Made by a program: the position numbers and the translations under genes
Notes under the pieces: generated by a model
Told to the model about the DNA's origin: nothing
Seen by the model: the letters and a program-made list of their open reading frames with translations, nothing else
Databases searched by the model: none
From: Microbacterium sp. Clip185
Lineage (GTDB): Bacteria; Actinomycetota; Actinomycetes; Actinomycetales; Microbacteriaceae
DNA length: 64,000 nt
Reading direction: 5' to 3'
Assembly: GCF_028743715.1 (NCBI RefSeq)
Contig: NZ_CP117996.1
Location: 2,666,001-2,730,000 of the forward strand
In this document: in pieces, positions 52,165 through 59,843 of the stretch
How the letters are laid out: each line of letters opens with the position of its first letter
Position numbering within the stretch: the first letter of the stretch is position 1

Positions 52165-53178
52165 TCATCTCGACCGGGCGGCGACGGAGCCGACGTCGAG
52201 GTAGTGGGGGGCGATGAGGTGCACACCCGGTTCCGGAGCGGATCCGGCCAGGGCGGCGACGGCGAGCTCGACGGCGAGCTCGCAGCTTTCGGCGGGAACG
52301 AGAGGGATCGAGTCGAGCGGCGTGCTGAGGGCCGCGGTGTCGAAGGAGGAGCCGACCGAGACGATCGAGATGTCGCCGGGAACGCTTAGTCCCGCATCCG
52401 CGAGCGCATCGAGCACCCCCTGGTGCACATCCTCCGCGCAGTGCAGCACGATCGCGCTCACGCCCTCGGCCAGCAGGGCGCCGACCGCATCGCGGATCGT
52501 CGCGGTCGTCGGACGCGACTGCCCGGCGTAGCGGAACGCGGTGGGCACACCGCGGCGTTCGGCCGCCCGCTCGAAGCCGGCGCGCACGCGGGGCGGGAAG
52601 TTCGAGCGCTCGTAGGAGATCTCGGGATGGCCGAGCATCCCGATCGAGCGATGGCCCGCATCGATGAGCCGATTGGCCGCAAGAGCCGCAGCACGCTCGA
52701 AGTCGAGGTCGACGCACACGAGACCGTCCCGGTCGTTCGGGACGCCGATGAAGATGCTAGGCAGGGCGATCTCGCGCGACAGCGCCACGCGGGCGTCGTC
52801 GGGGGCGACGTCGAGGACCAGGATGGCATCGACCAGGCCACTGGCGGCCACTCGCCGCATCCCGGCCTGCGCGTCCTCGTCGGTCAGCAGCAGAATGTCG
52901 TAGTCATTGCGCCGTGCCGCCACCGCCGTGGCGAGCACGAACGCCATGTGCGTCGGCGCGTGCGTGTCGATGCGCAACGGCTCGGTGAGCGCGAAGATCT
53001 GGGTGCGCCTGCCGGCGAGCATGCGGGCGCCCGCGTTCGGGCTGTAGCCGAGCTCCGCCACGGCCTTCTCGATGCGCCGACGGGTGTCCACGGCGACGGG
53101 ACGCTTGCCGCTGAGCGCGTAGGAGACGGTCGAGATCGACACACCGGCGGCCTGCGCCACCTCGTTGATCGTGACCAT
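52165..53178 (-). CDS. LacI-family repressor of the sugar locus
   Basis: 337 residues from ATG 53178. N-terminal HTH and hinge (TINEVAQAAGVSISTVSYAL followed by SGKRPVAVDTRRRIEKAV...) and a periplasmic-binding-like sugar domain from about 60. The open frame upstream to 53421 is not used. Two identical palindromes, one before its own start and one before the transporter operon, point to autoregulation and control of the glycoside genes; the inducer is probably the imported or processed oligosaccharide. Confidence 0.93.
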   Translation of the reverse strand: MVTINEVAQAAGVSISTVSYALSGKRPVAVDTRRRIEKAVAELGYSPNAGARMLAGRRTQIFALTEPLRIDTHAPTHMAFVLATAVAARRNDYDILLLTDEDAQAGMRRVAASGLVDAILVLDVAPDDARVALSREIALPSIFIGVPNDRDGLVCVDLDFERAAALAANRLIDAGHRSIGMLGHPEISYERSNFPPRVRAGFERAAERRGVPTAFRYAGQSRPTTATIRDAVGALLAEGVSAIVLHCAEDVHQGVLDALADAGLSVPGDISIVSVGSSFDTAALSTPLDSIPLVPAESCELAVELAVAALAGSAPEPGVHLIAPHYLDVGSVAARSR

Positions 53179-53200
53179 CTCATCCTCTTCGCCGGGTTGG

Positions 53201-53214
53201 TCGAAGCGCTTCGA
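53201..53214. promoter_or_regulatory. LacI-type operator, autoregulatory copy
   Basis: TCGAAGCGCTTCGA, a perfect palindrome sharing its 14-bp core with 52117-52132. It lies just downstream of the lacI promoter and 22 bases before the start codon. Confidence 0.8.
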
Positions 53215-53230
53215 CGCTGCTTCGTCCAGG

Positions 53231-53260
53231 ACTGTAGAACACGATCGGATGCCAGCGCAA
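53231..53260 (-). promoter_or_regulatory. lacI promoter TTGCGC-18-TACAGT
   Basis: On the minus strand TTGCGC (53255-53260) and TACAGT (53231-53236) are 18 bases apart; the operator follows about 16 bases after the -10. Confidence 0.55.
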
Positions 53261-53303
53261 CATGTTTCGCGGAGAAAACAACAAACCGGGGGTCCATCGC
53301 GCG

Positions 53304-53333
53304 TTTGACGCAGACACGCCCGGCACGTCATAA
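53304..53333 (+). promoter_or_regulatory. Promoter TTGACG-18-CATAAT
   Basis: TTGACG (53304-53309) and CATAAT (53328-53333) with an 18-base spacer, the clearest sigma-70-type promoter in the window. Transcription should begin at or next to the ATG at 53342, making the leader ORF leaderless. Confidence 0.7.
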
Positions 53334-53341
53334 TCGGCCAC

Positions 53342-53443
53342 ATGACTGACAATGCACGTTCTCTGTCCGCCTGGGAGGCGAACGGGACTGCCGGCTCCAT
53401 GATGGCCGGCCGCATTGTCATGTGTTGTCGAATGTGCCGCTGA
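53342..53443 (+). CDS. Cysteine-codon leader peptide
   Basis: 33 codons. The peptide begins MTDNARSLSAWEANG and ends RIVMCCRMCR, with Cys at 28, 29 and 32 just before the stop. No ribosome site; a strong promoter puts the transcript start at the ATG. TGACAATGC (53347-53355) can pair with GCATTGTCA (53412-53420), immediately before the Cys codons. In mycobacteria, leaderless ORFs with clustered Cys codons attenuate downstream genes according to cysteine supply; this looks the same. Downstream hairpin CGGCCC/GGGCCG at 53522-53540. The rest of 53444-53601 holds no gene. Confidence 0.65.
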   Translation: MTDNARSLSAWEANGTAGSMMAGRIVMCCRMCR

Positions 53444-53601
53444 CTCGGTCACCCCGTCCGACGCCGCCGCGCATCTGAAGCGCCGCGCGTCCTCTGCATC
53501 CGCTCTGTGATGCTGCGCACCCGGCCCTGACCCTGGGCCGCGACTGACAACATACGAATCGGGCACGCGTCCCGGTTCATCTTCCGGCAAGGAATCCGCA
53601 C

Positions 53602-54318
53602 ATGTCCACTCCCGTTGCTCTCGACGACCGCACCACCGCCCGCCCCGCCCTGCGTCTTGTCACCGACGCTCCCGCAGCCCCCGCTCCGGCACCCGCCGCC
53701 GAGCGCAGTCTTCCCGCCGGCACCGCGCCGCGCGGCTTCGCGCTCTACGTCGGCTTCGACGAGGCGAAGGCCGCCGCCTCCGGCGTCTCCCTCGGCACGA
53801 TCGTGGAGGCCCTGCGCCGCACGCTGCACGATCTGGCCCCCGCCGCAGAGACGTACGCGACCGTAGCGCTCGCCCCCGTCGGCGCCGGCGGCCGCGATGT
53901 CGACGTCGTGCGCCTGGCGCTGCACGAGCCCTCGGCGGTGGCCCGCACCAAGCCCGAGATCGAGGTCGAGGAGCGCGCCGAGGCCGGCGTCGTGGTCGAC
54001 ATCTCCCGAAAGCGCGTACTGATCGACGGCGAGTCCGCCGCATTCACCTTCAAGGAGTTCGAGCTGTTGCAGTACCTCGTGCTGCGCGAAGGACGCACGA
54101 TCGAGCGCGCCGAGCTGGTCGGCTCGCTCTGGCAGCAGGGCGACGCGGACGCGCCGGGCGAGCGCACGATCGACGTGCACGTGCGTCGCCTGCGCGCCAA
54201 GCTGGGGCGCTTCGAGGACATCGTGCGCACGGTGCGCGGAGTCGGCTACCGCTTCGACCGGCACGCCGACGTGGCCATTCGCTACGGTCACGGCACCCCC
54301 TCCCCCGACCGGTTCTGA
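53602..54318 (+). CDS. Receiver-less OmpR-type winged-helix regulator
   Basis: 238 residues, AAGGA nine bases before ATG. Residues 1-42 are Ala/Pro-rich and flexible. Residues 45-110 form an unfamiliar small domain (GFALYVGFDEAKAAASGVSL...) without the Asp-Lys landmarks of a receiver. Residues 130-221 are a full OmpR/PhoB winged helix (FTFKEFELLQYLVLREGRTI, ERTIDVHVRRLRAKLG, VRGVGYRF). DNA binding is clear; the signal is not. Preceded by a Cys-codon leader ORF, which suggests a link to sulfur or cysteine status. Confidence 0.8.
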   Translation: MSTPVALDDRTTARPALRLVTDAPAAPAPAPAAERSLPAGTAPRGFALYVGFDEAKAAASGVSLGTIVEALRRTLHDLAPAAETYATVALAPVGAGGRDVDVVRLALHEPSAVARTKPEIEVEERAEAGVVVDISRKRVLIDGESAAFTFKEFELLQYLVLREGRTIERAELVGSLWQQGDADAPGERTIDVHVRRLRAKLGRFEDIVRTVRGVGYRFDRHADVAIRYGHGTPSPDRF

Positions 54319-54348
54319 GTCGGTCGGTCCGCTGTCGGCGGGCCGACG

Positions 54349-54354
54349 TAGGGT
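54349..54354 (+). promoter_or_regulatory. -10 box (TAGGGT), leaderless start
   Basis: Six bases before the ATG at 54361. Confidence 0.5.
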
Positions 54355-54360
54355 GTGCAC

Positions 54361-55335
54361 ATGGATGCGGGCATCTCGACGATCGGGCATCGCCCGCCTC
54401 GATCCGCCCCACCGATCCACCCACGACCGCGCGAAAGCGTCTACCGCCCCCGCGGCGAGCTGGATCTGCACCGCACCGTCGTGTTCCAGCGGCGCGGGGC
54501 GCACGACCCCACGCTCGTCGTGGACGGCCACGTCATCTGGCGCGCGAGCAGGACCCCCGAGGGGATCGCCACTCTCGCCCTCCGCGCGAGCGGCGCCGGA
54601 GTGCGGCTGGCGGCCTGGGGCCCCGGCGCCGAGTGGGTGCTCGACCAGGCTCCCGCCCTCTGCGGCGCTGATGACGACAGCGGTGACTTCGACGCATCCC
54701 GCCATCCGCTCATCGCGGCGACGCACCATCGCCACCCGGGGCTGCGCCTCGGCCGCACCGACCTCGTCTTCGACGCCCTCGCGAGCGCGATCTTCGAGCA
54801 GAAGGTCACGGGCCTGCAGGCGTTCGGAGCCTGGCGACGGATCGTCACCTGGTTCGGCGAGCGCGCACCCGGGCCCACCCCGCGCCCGATGTTCGCGCCC
54901 CCCACGATCGACGAATGGCGACGCATTCCCTCCTGGGCGTGGCATCGCGCAGGACTCGAACCGCCGCAGTCGCGCGCCGTGGTCAAGGCCGCGGCGCACG
55001 GCGACAGCATCGTGCGCGCCGTGGCCGCGACCGCCGACAACACCGGTCGCGACCGTATCCTCACCAGCCTTCCCGGGATCGGCCCGTGGACCTCGGCTGA
55101 GACGCGCATCCGCGCCTGGGGCGATGCCGACGCGGTGAGCGTGGGCGACTACCACCTCGCCCACGAGGTCGGGCATGCTCTCACCGGCCACCGCGTCGAC
55201 GACGACACGATGCTCGAGTTGCTCGCCCCATGGGCGGGGCAGCGGCAGCGCGTGATCCGACTGCTGGCGGCCAGCGGCGTGCACGAGCAGCGCCGCGGTG
55301 CGCGCCTCGCGCCCGAGGATCATCGCTCGCGCTGA
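54361..55335 (+). CDS. AlkA-like DNA glycosylase
   Basis: 324 residues. HhH-GPD base-excision glycosylase: DLVFDALASAIFEQKVTGLQAF near 137, helix-hairpin-helix LTSLPGIGPWTSAETRIRA near 237, with catalytic Asp in VSVGDYHLAHEVG near 264. N-terminal AlkA-like domain. Removes alkylated (3-methyladenine type) bases. ATG chosen at 54361 over upstream GTGs because TAGGGT lies six bases before it. Confidence 0.88.
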   Translation: MDAGISTIGHRPPRSAPPIHPRPRESVYRPRGELDLHRTVVFQRRGAHDPTLVVDGHVIWRASRTPEGIATLALRASGAGVRLAAWGPGAEWVLDQAPALCGADDDSGDFDASRHPLIAATHHRHPGLRLGRTDLVFDALASAIFEQKVTGLQAFGAWRRIVTWFGERAPGPTPRPMFAPPTIDEWRRIPSWAWHRAGLEPPQSRAVVKAAAHGDSIVRAVAATADNTGRDRILTSLPGIGPWTSAETRIRAWGDADAVSVGDYHLAHEVGHALTGHRVDDDTMLELLAPWAGQRQRVIRLLAASGVHEQRRGARLAPEDHRSR

Positions 55336-55348
55336 GCCGCTCACCCCC

Positions 55349-55354
55349 TACGCT
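55349..55354 (+). promoter_or_regulatory. -10 box (TACGCT), leaderless start
   Basis: Six bases before the ATG at 55361. Confidence 0.5.
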
Positions 55355-55360
55355 GGGCGC

Positions 55361-55585
55361 ATGACGAACTCGCGCACGGGCTGGCCCCGCGGTCGGACCA
55401 TGTGGATCCTGGGCACACTGGCCCTGTTCGCCGCGGGCATCGTGATCGGCATCGCTCTCGGATCAGTGTGGATCGGACTCCTGCTGGCACTGGTCGTCTC
55501 GATCGGGTGGCTCATCGCCTACGAGTCGTGGCGGGGACGCAACGTCGGCATCTACGATCGCGACGACGACGGCGCCCAGCTCTGA
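55361..55585 (+). CDS. Small two-helix membrane protein
   Basis: 74 residues. Basic N-terminus, hydrophobic stretch 13-52 forming two short helices (MWILGTLALFAAGIVIGIAL and GLLLALVVSIGWLIAY), acidic C-terminus (IYDRDDDGAQL). No recognised family. Leaderless start; convergent with the sigma factor gene, 3 bases apart. Confidence 0.7.
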   Translation: MTNSRTGWPRGRTMWILGTLALFAAGIVIGIALGSVWIGLLLALVVSIGWLIAYESWRGRNVGIYDRDDDGAQL

Positions 55586-55588
55586 GCC

Positions 55589-56467
55589 TCACGCCCAGAG
55601 GGTGAGCTTGTCGGGATTGCGCACCAGCCAGACGTCCACGATCCTGCCCTCGGTGTCGACACCGAATGCGGCGAGCCCTACCGCTCGATCGTTCTGACGC
55701 AGCAGGTAACCGAGGCCGTCAGCCGTCTCGACCGGCTCGAGGCTCGCATCCGGCTGCTTGGCCAGGATCCCGAGAACGAACCTCGCGACGTTGTCCGCAC
55801 CGACGACGGGGCGACGGGCGGCGGACACCCGGCCACCGCCGTCGGAGGTCAGGACGACCGCCGGATCCAGCGCGACCACCAGCTCCTCGAGGCGTCCGCT
55901 CGCGCACGCCGCGGCGAAGGCCGTCACGACCTGGTCGTGAACGGCGCGCGACGCGCGTCGACCGCGTTCCTCACCGACCTTGCGCCGAGCGGATGCGGCC
56001 AGCTGACGCACCGCGGCGGGCGAGCGTCCGACCGTCTCGGCGATCTCGACGAACGGAACACCGAACACGTCGTGCATCACGAACGCCACGCGTTCGGCGG
56101 GCGTCATCGCGTCCAGGACGATCTGCAGCGCGAGGCTCACCGAGTCGTCCAGCGTCACCGAGTCGAGCGGATCCGCCGCAGGCCGGGCCGCACCGATAGC
56201 GCCGGACGCGGGCACCGGCTCGGGCAGCCACGGCCCGACATAGCGCTCGCGACGGGCTCTGGCCGAACCGAGCACGTCGAGGCAGATGCGCGAGGTGACG
56301 CGATTGAGCCACGCCCCTGGTCTGTCGATCGAGGTGCGCTCCTGCTCCGTCAGCGCCACCCAGCGCAGGTACGCCTCCTGCACCGCGTCCTGGGCCTCCC
56401 CCACGTCGCCCAGCATCCGGTAGGCGAGAGCGATCAGCGACACCCGTTCATCCTCGACATCGCGCAC
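55589..56467 (-). CDS. ECF41-type sigma factor (SigJ-like)
   Basis: 292 residues. Sigma-70 regions 2 and 4 (LAYRMLGDVGEAQDAVQEAY near 14-33; FGVPFVEIAETVGRSPAAVRQL near 135-156) plus the SnoaL-like C-terminal domain unique to ECF41/SigJ. Family landmarks present: WLPEPV at 80-85, DGGGR at 209-213, NPDKL at 284-288. The extra domain acts as a built-in regulator; no anti-sigma gene is needed. Adjacent divergent epimerase gene is the usual type of target. Confidence 0.93.
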   Translation of the reverse strand: MRDVEDERVSLIALAYRMLGDVGEAQDAVQEAYLRWVALTEQERTSIDRPGAWLNRVTSRICLDVLGSARARRERYVGPWLPEPVPASGAIGAARPAADPLDSVTLDDSVSLALQIVLDAMTPAERVAFVMHDVFGVPFVEIAETVGRSPAAVRQLAASARRKVGEERGRRASRAVHDQVVTAFAAACASGRLEELVVALDPAVVLTSDGGGRVSAARRPVVGADNVARFVLGILAKQPDASLEPVETADGLGYLLRQNDRAVGLAAFGVDTEGRIVDVWLVRNPDKLTLWA

Positions 56468-56509
56468 AGCTGCCCCCTCTCATCCGTTCGACGACACAGC
56501 CTCTCCGAT

Positions 56510-56538
56510 TGTGACCTCACGTTCCGCGGTGCTGCGTC
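56510..56538 (+). promoter_or_regulatory. Candidate ECF41 promoter
   Basis: TGTGACC (56510-56516), 18 bases, CGTC (56535-56538). ECF41 promoters are described with a TGTCACA-like -35 and CGTC -10, so this could let the sigma factor drive the epimerase gene at 56585. Confidence 0.4.
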
Positions 56539-56584
56539 GTCGAAGACACAGAAGCACCCGACGGACGGGGCGGAGAGGACGGAC

Positions 56585-57337
56585 ATGCGTATCGCGATCG
56601 CGGGAGGAACCGGATTGCTGGGCGGCAAACTTGCGCATGAGGCCAAGGAACGCGGGCACGAGGTGCGGCCGCTCTCGCGCGCGACCGGCATCGATCTCAC
56701 GGCACCTGACGGCGTCGCCGAGACCGCGGCGCGGATCGACGGCTGTGACGCTGTCATCGACGTCCTCAGCATCGGCACCCAGAACGAGGCGACGTCGATC
56801 GCCTTCTTCGAGTCGGCGACGCGCTCACTGCTGTCCGCCGAGAAGCAGGCGGGGGTGGGTCACCACATCGCCCTCTCGATCGTGGGCGTCGACCGAGCGC
56901 CGGCAGCGTACTACGCAGGAAAAGTGGCACAGGAGAGAGCGGTGCAGGAGGGCTCCATTCCGTGGACGATCCTGCGAGCGACCCAGTTCCACGAGTTCGC
57001 GGCGCAGATGTTCACTGTCGCTGCTCGCGGCCCCATCCACCTCGCCCCGCGGATGCGCACCCAGCCCGTCGCCGCTGATGAGGTCGCTCGACGCCTGGTC
57101 GATCTCGCCGAAGCTCCGGCGCACGGGCGGGTTCCGGATCTGGCGGGCCCGCAGGAGGAGAGCCTCGTCGACATGATCCGGCGCTATGCGCGCGCCACGG
57201 GTCATCGCGGGTGGATTCCGGCGGTATCGCTGCCGGGACCATTCGGACGAGCGATGCGCGACGGCCGGCTTCTGCCCGCCGCCGACGCGACGATCGGACG
57301 ACAGAGCTTCACCGAGTGGATCGCATCGCTGAGATGA
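56585..57337 (+). CDS. NmrA/epimerase-like NAD(P)-binding protein
   Basis: 250 residues. Atypical SDR with GGTGLLGGKLAHEA at the N-terminus (6-20) and an NmrA-like body (VGHHIALSIVGVDRAPAAYYAGKVAQE near 97-122); the canonical Tyr-x-x-x-Lys is present as YYAGK. Reaction unknown. ECF41 genes are typically next to one of carboxymuconolactone decarboxylase, oxidoreductase or epimerase genes, which fits. Ribosome site GGAGAGGA. Confidence 0.87.
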   Translation: MRIAIAGGTGLLGGKLAHEAKERGHEVRPLSRATGIDLTAPDGVAETAARIDGCDAVIDVLSIGTQNEATSIAFFESATRSLLSAEKQAGVGHHIALSIVGVDRAPAAYYAGKVAQERAVQEGSIPWTILRATQFHEFAAQMFTVAARGPIHLAPRMRTQPVAADEVARRLVDLAEAPAHGRVPDLAGPQEESLVDMIRRYARATGHRGWIPAVSLPGPFGRAMRDGRLLPAADATIGRQSFTEWIASLR

Positions 57338-57388
57338 AGGGACGGGCCGAATAGCGCGCCACCCTGGAGGGCGCGCACAGCGCGCTCC

Positions 57389-57394
57389 TAGGAT
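57389..57394 (+). promoter_or_regulatory. -10 box (TAGGAT) for ABC exporter
   Basis: Seven bases before the GTG at 57402; supports that start over the ATG at 57393. Confidence 0.45.
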
Positions 57395-57401
57395 GGGGCG
57401 C

Positions 57402-58205
57402 GTGACCACCACAGATCCTGCCCTGCCACCGATCGATCCCCCCGCCGCATCCGGCCCTGCTCTGCAGCTGCGCGGCCTGACCAAGCGCTTCGGGGACAAG
57501 GTGGCCGTTGCGGGCATCGACCTCGACGTGCCCACCGGCTCGTTCTACGGGCTCGTCGGCCCCAACGGAGCGGGAAAGACGACGACGCTGTCGATGGCCA
57601 CGGGTCTGCTGCGCCCGGATGCGGGAACCGCCGTCCTGCACGGGGTCGACGTGTGGCGCGACCCCGTCGCCGCCAAGGCGATGATCGGCAACCTCGCCGA
57701 CGGCGTGCGCCTGTTCGACCGGCTCACCGGCGAGCAGCTCATCACGTACACCGGGATGATGTTCGGCCTGGCGCGCGACGAGGTGGCCGCACGCACGGCC
57801 GATCTGCTGACTCTCATGGACCTCACCGAGGCGGCCGGCACCGCCGTCGTCGACTACTCCGCGGGTATGACGAAGAAGGTCGCGCTCGCCTGCGCCCTCG
57901 TGCACGCGCCCCGCATCCTGGTGCTCGACGAACCCTTCGAGTCGGTGGACCCGGTCTCCGCGGCGAACATCGAGGACGTGCTGCGCAGCTACGCCGGCAG
58001 CGGCGGCACGGTCATCGTCTCGAGCCACTCGATGGACCTGGTGCAGCGCATGTGCGACCACGTCGCGGTCATCGCGAGCGGACGCGTTCTCGCGGCGGGC
58101 ACGATCGACGAGGTGCGGGCCGGTCAGAGCCTGCAAGACCGCTTCGTCGACCTCGTCGGCGGCCGCCACCACTCGGAGGGACCGCAGTGGTTGCGACTCT
58201 CCTGA
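57402..58205 (+). CDS. ABC-2 type ATPase
   Basis: 267 residues. Walker A GPNGAGKTTTLSMATG near 52, signature YSAGMTKKVALACALV near 150 (A in place of the usual GG), Walker B ILVLDEPFESVDP, H-loop VSSHSMDLV. Couples with the permease that follows. Substrate unknown. GTG start, probably leaderless. Confidence 0.9.
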   Translation: MTTTDPALPPIDPPAASGPALQLRGLTKRFGDKVAVAGIDLDVPTGSFYGLVGPNGAGKTTTLSMATGLLRPDAGTAVLHGVDVWRDPVAAKAMIGNLADGVRLFDRLTGEQLITYTGMMFGLARDEVAARTADLLTLMDLTEAAGTAVVDYSAGMTKKVALACALVHAPRILVLDEPFESVDPVSAANIEDVLRSYAGSGGTVIVSSHSMDLVQRMCDHVAVIASGRVLAAGTIDEVRAGQSLQDRFVDLVGGRHHSEGPQWLRLS

Positions 58206-59785
58206 AGCTGCGCTTCCGCGTCCTCGGCAACACCCTCGCCGCGAATCCCTGGCAGCTCGTCGGTTTCATCCTCGGCGGCCTCTGGGCCGTGGGGCTTCTC
58301 ATCGGCGTGTGGATCGGGTTGTTCGCCGCGGGCTTCGCCGGTCTCGATGTGGTGACGATGGTCGTGACGGCCGGCGGCGGCATCCTCGTGCTCGGCTGGG
58401 CACTCGGGCCGCTGTTCGTCGCCGGCGTCGACACGACGCTCGATCCCGTCAAGCTCGCACCGTTCCCCCTGACGACGAACAAGATGATGGTCGCGCTCAC
58501 GGCCGCCGGACTCACCGGCATCCCCGGCATCGCCTCGATCGCGGGCGCACTCGGCCTCTTCCTCGCGCTGTGGCGCTGGCCGATCGCTCTCGTCGCCGCC
58601 CTCGTGTGCATTCCGCTCGGCATCCTCACGTGCGTCGTCGTGTCGCGGCTCATCGCCGCGCTCAGCAGCAGCGCCGGCGGGAACCGCCGCACACGGGAGC
58701 TCCTCGGCGGTCTCGCGTTCCTCGTGATCATGCTCGCCGGGCCCATCACGATCGGCATCATGAACCTGCTCGACGCGGGTGTGAGCGCCGCAGGCAATCC
58801 CACCGACCGCATCGGCGGCATCATCTCCGCGGCCTCGTGGACCCCGATCGCCGCGGCGTGGGCGGTGCCGGCGACGCTCGCCTCAGGCGACATCCTCGGG
58901 GGCATTCTGAAGCTGCTGATCGGTGCTGCGACCCTGGTGCTGCTCTGGTGGTTGTGGCGACGGTCGCTGGCCGCGGCCCTGGTCTCGCCGCCGCGTGCGC
59001 GCACCGCCACGGTCAAGGCGGGCAAGATCGGCTGGTTCGGGCGCATGCCCACCGGCGGCACGGGAGCGACGTGGGCGCGTGCGCTGACGTACTGGCTGCA
59101 CGACCCGCGCTACCTCCGTCAGCTCCTGGTGGTGCCGATCTTCCCCGTGCTCATGCTGTTCTACTCGGGCGGCGACGTACGCAGCCCGCTGTTCGCATAC
59201 TCCGCCGTGCTCGTCGCTTTCGTGCTCAGCATCGTCTCCTACGCGGACGTGTCGTACGACGGCACCGCTTTCGCGACGGTGCTCGCCACCGGAGTGCGCG
59301 GCCGGCAGGACCGCGCCGGCCGTCTCCTCGCCGCCGCGGGGCTCGGGGTACCGCTCACTGTCGCGATCGCGATCATCACGGTGGGCCTGTCCACGGAATG
59401 GTCGTTGCTCCCTCCCGTGCTGGGAGCGAGTCTCGGTCTGCTGCTGACCGGATACGGCGTGTGCGCGATCAGCTCGGCATCGATCGTGCAGCCCGTCCCC
59501 GCCCCGGGCGACAGCCCGTTCAAGCGGGTTCCCGGAGCCAGCGTCGTGACGGCTCTGCTCATGTTCGTGATCTGGATCGGCATCGCGGTGCTCTCGTTGC
59601 CCTCGCTCATCCCCGCCATCCTCGCCGGCGTGACGGGCGACGCGATGTGGGGATTCGTGGCGCTGGCGGCGGGCCTCGTCCTGGGAGTCGTGTTCGCGAT
59701 CGTCGGAGTGCTGGTGGGCGGACGCGTCTTCGACCGCAACGCGCCTGCCCTCCTCGCGCAGTTGCAGAGCTTCAAGGGCGCCTGA
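58187..59785 (+). CDS. ABC-2 type exporter permease
   Basis: 532 residues from GTG 58187 with GGAGGG six bases upstream. About twelve hydrophobic segments; large for an ABC-2 permease and likely a fusion of two six-helix halves. Overlaps the ATPase by 19 bases, so the pair forms one exporter. Substrate not evident. Confidence 0.88.
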   Translation: MVATLLKLRFRVLGNTLAANPWQLVGFILGGLWAVGLLIGVWIGLFAAGFAGLDVVTMVVTAGGGILVLGWALGPLFVAGVDTTLDPVKLAPFPLTTNKMMVALTAAGLTGIPGIASIAGALGLFLALWRWPIALVAALVCIPLGILTCVVVSRLIAALSSSAGGNRRTRELLGGLAFLVIMLAGPITIGIMNLLDAGVSAAGNPTDRIGGIISAASWTPIAAAWAVPATLASGDILGGILKLLIGAATLVLLWWLWRRSLAAALVSPPRARTATVKAGKIGWFGRMPTGGTGATWARALTYWLHDPRYLRQLLVVPIFPVLMLFYSGGDVRSPLFAYSAVLVAFVLSIVSYADVSYDGTAFATVLATGVRGRQDRAGRLLAAAGLGVPLTVAIAIITVGLSTEWSLLPPVLGASLGLLLTGYGVCAISSASIVQPVPAPGDSPFKRVPGASVVTALLMFVIWIGIAVLSLPSLIPAILAGVTGDAMWGFVALAAGLVLGVVFAIVGVLVGGRVFDRNAPALLAQLQSFKGA

Positions 59786-59791
59786 CCGCGC

Positions 59792-59837
59792 AGATGACGA
59801 GGGCCCCGGAGCGCGTGCTCCGGGGCCCTCGTCATCT
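59792..59837. terminator. Bidirectional terminator, 21-bp perfect stem
   Basis: 59792-59812 and 59817-59837 are perfect inverse complements with loop GCGT, placed between convergent stops at 59785 and 59844. Strongest hairpin in the window. Confidence 0.85.
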
Positions 59838-59843
59838 GGTGGG

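Noticed and set aside
53449..55344. 631-codon open frame on the minus strand
   Set aside because: Antisense to the winged-helix and glycosylase genes; Arg/Gly/Asp-rich low-complexity translation with no domain. It is a shadow of third-position GC.
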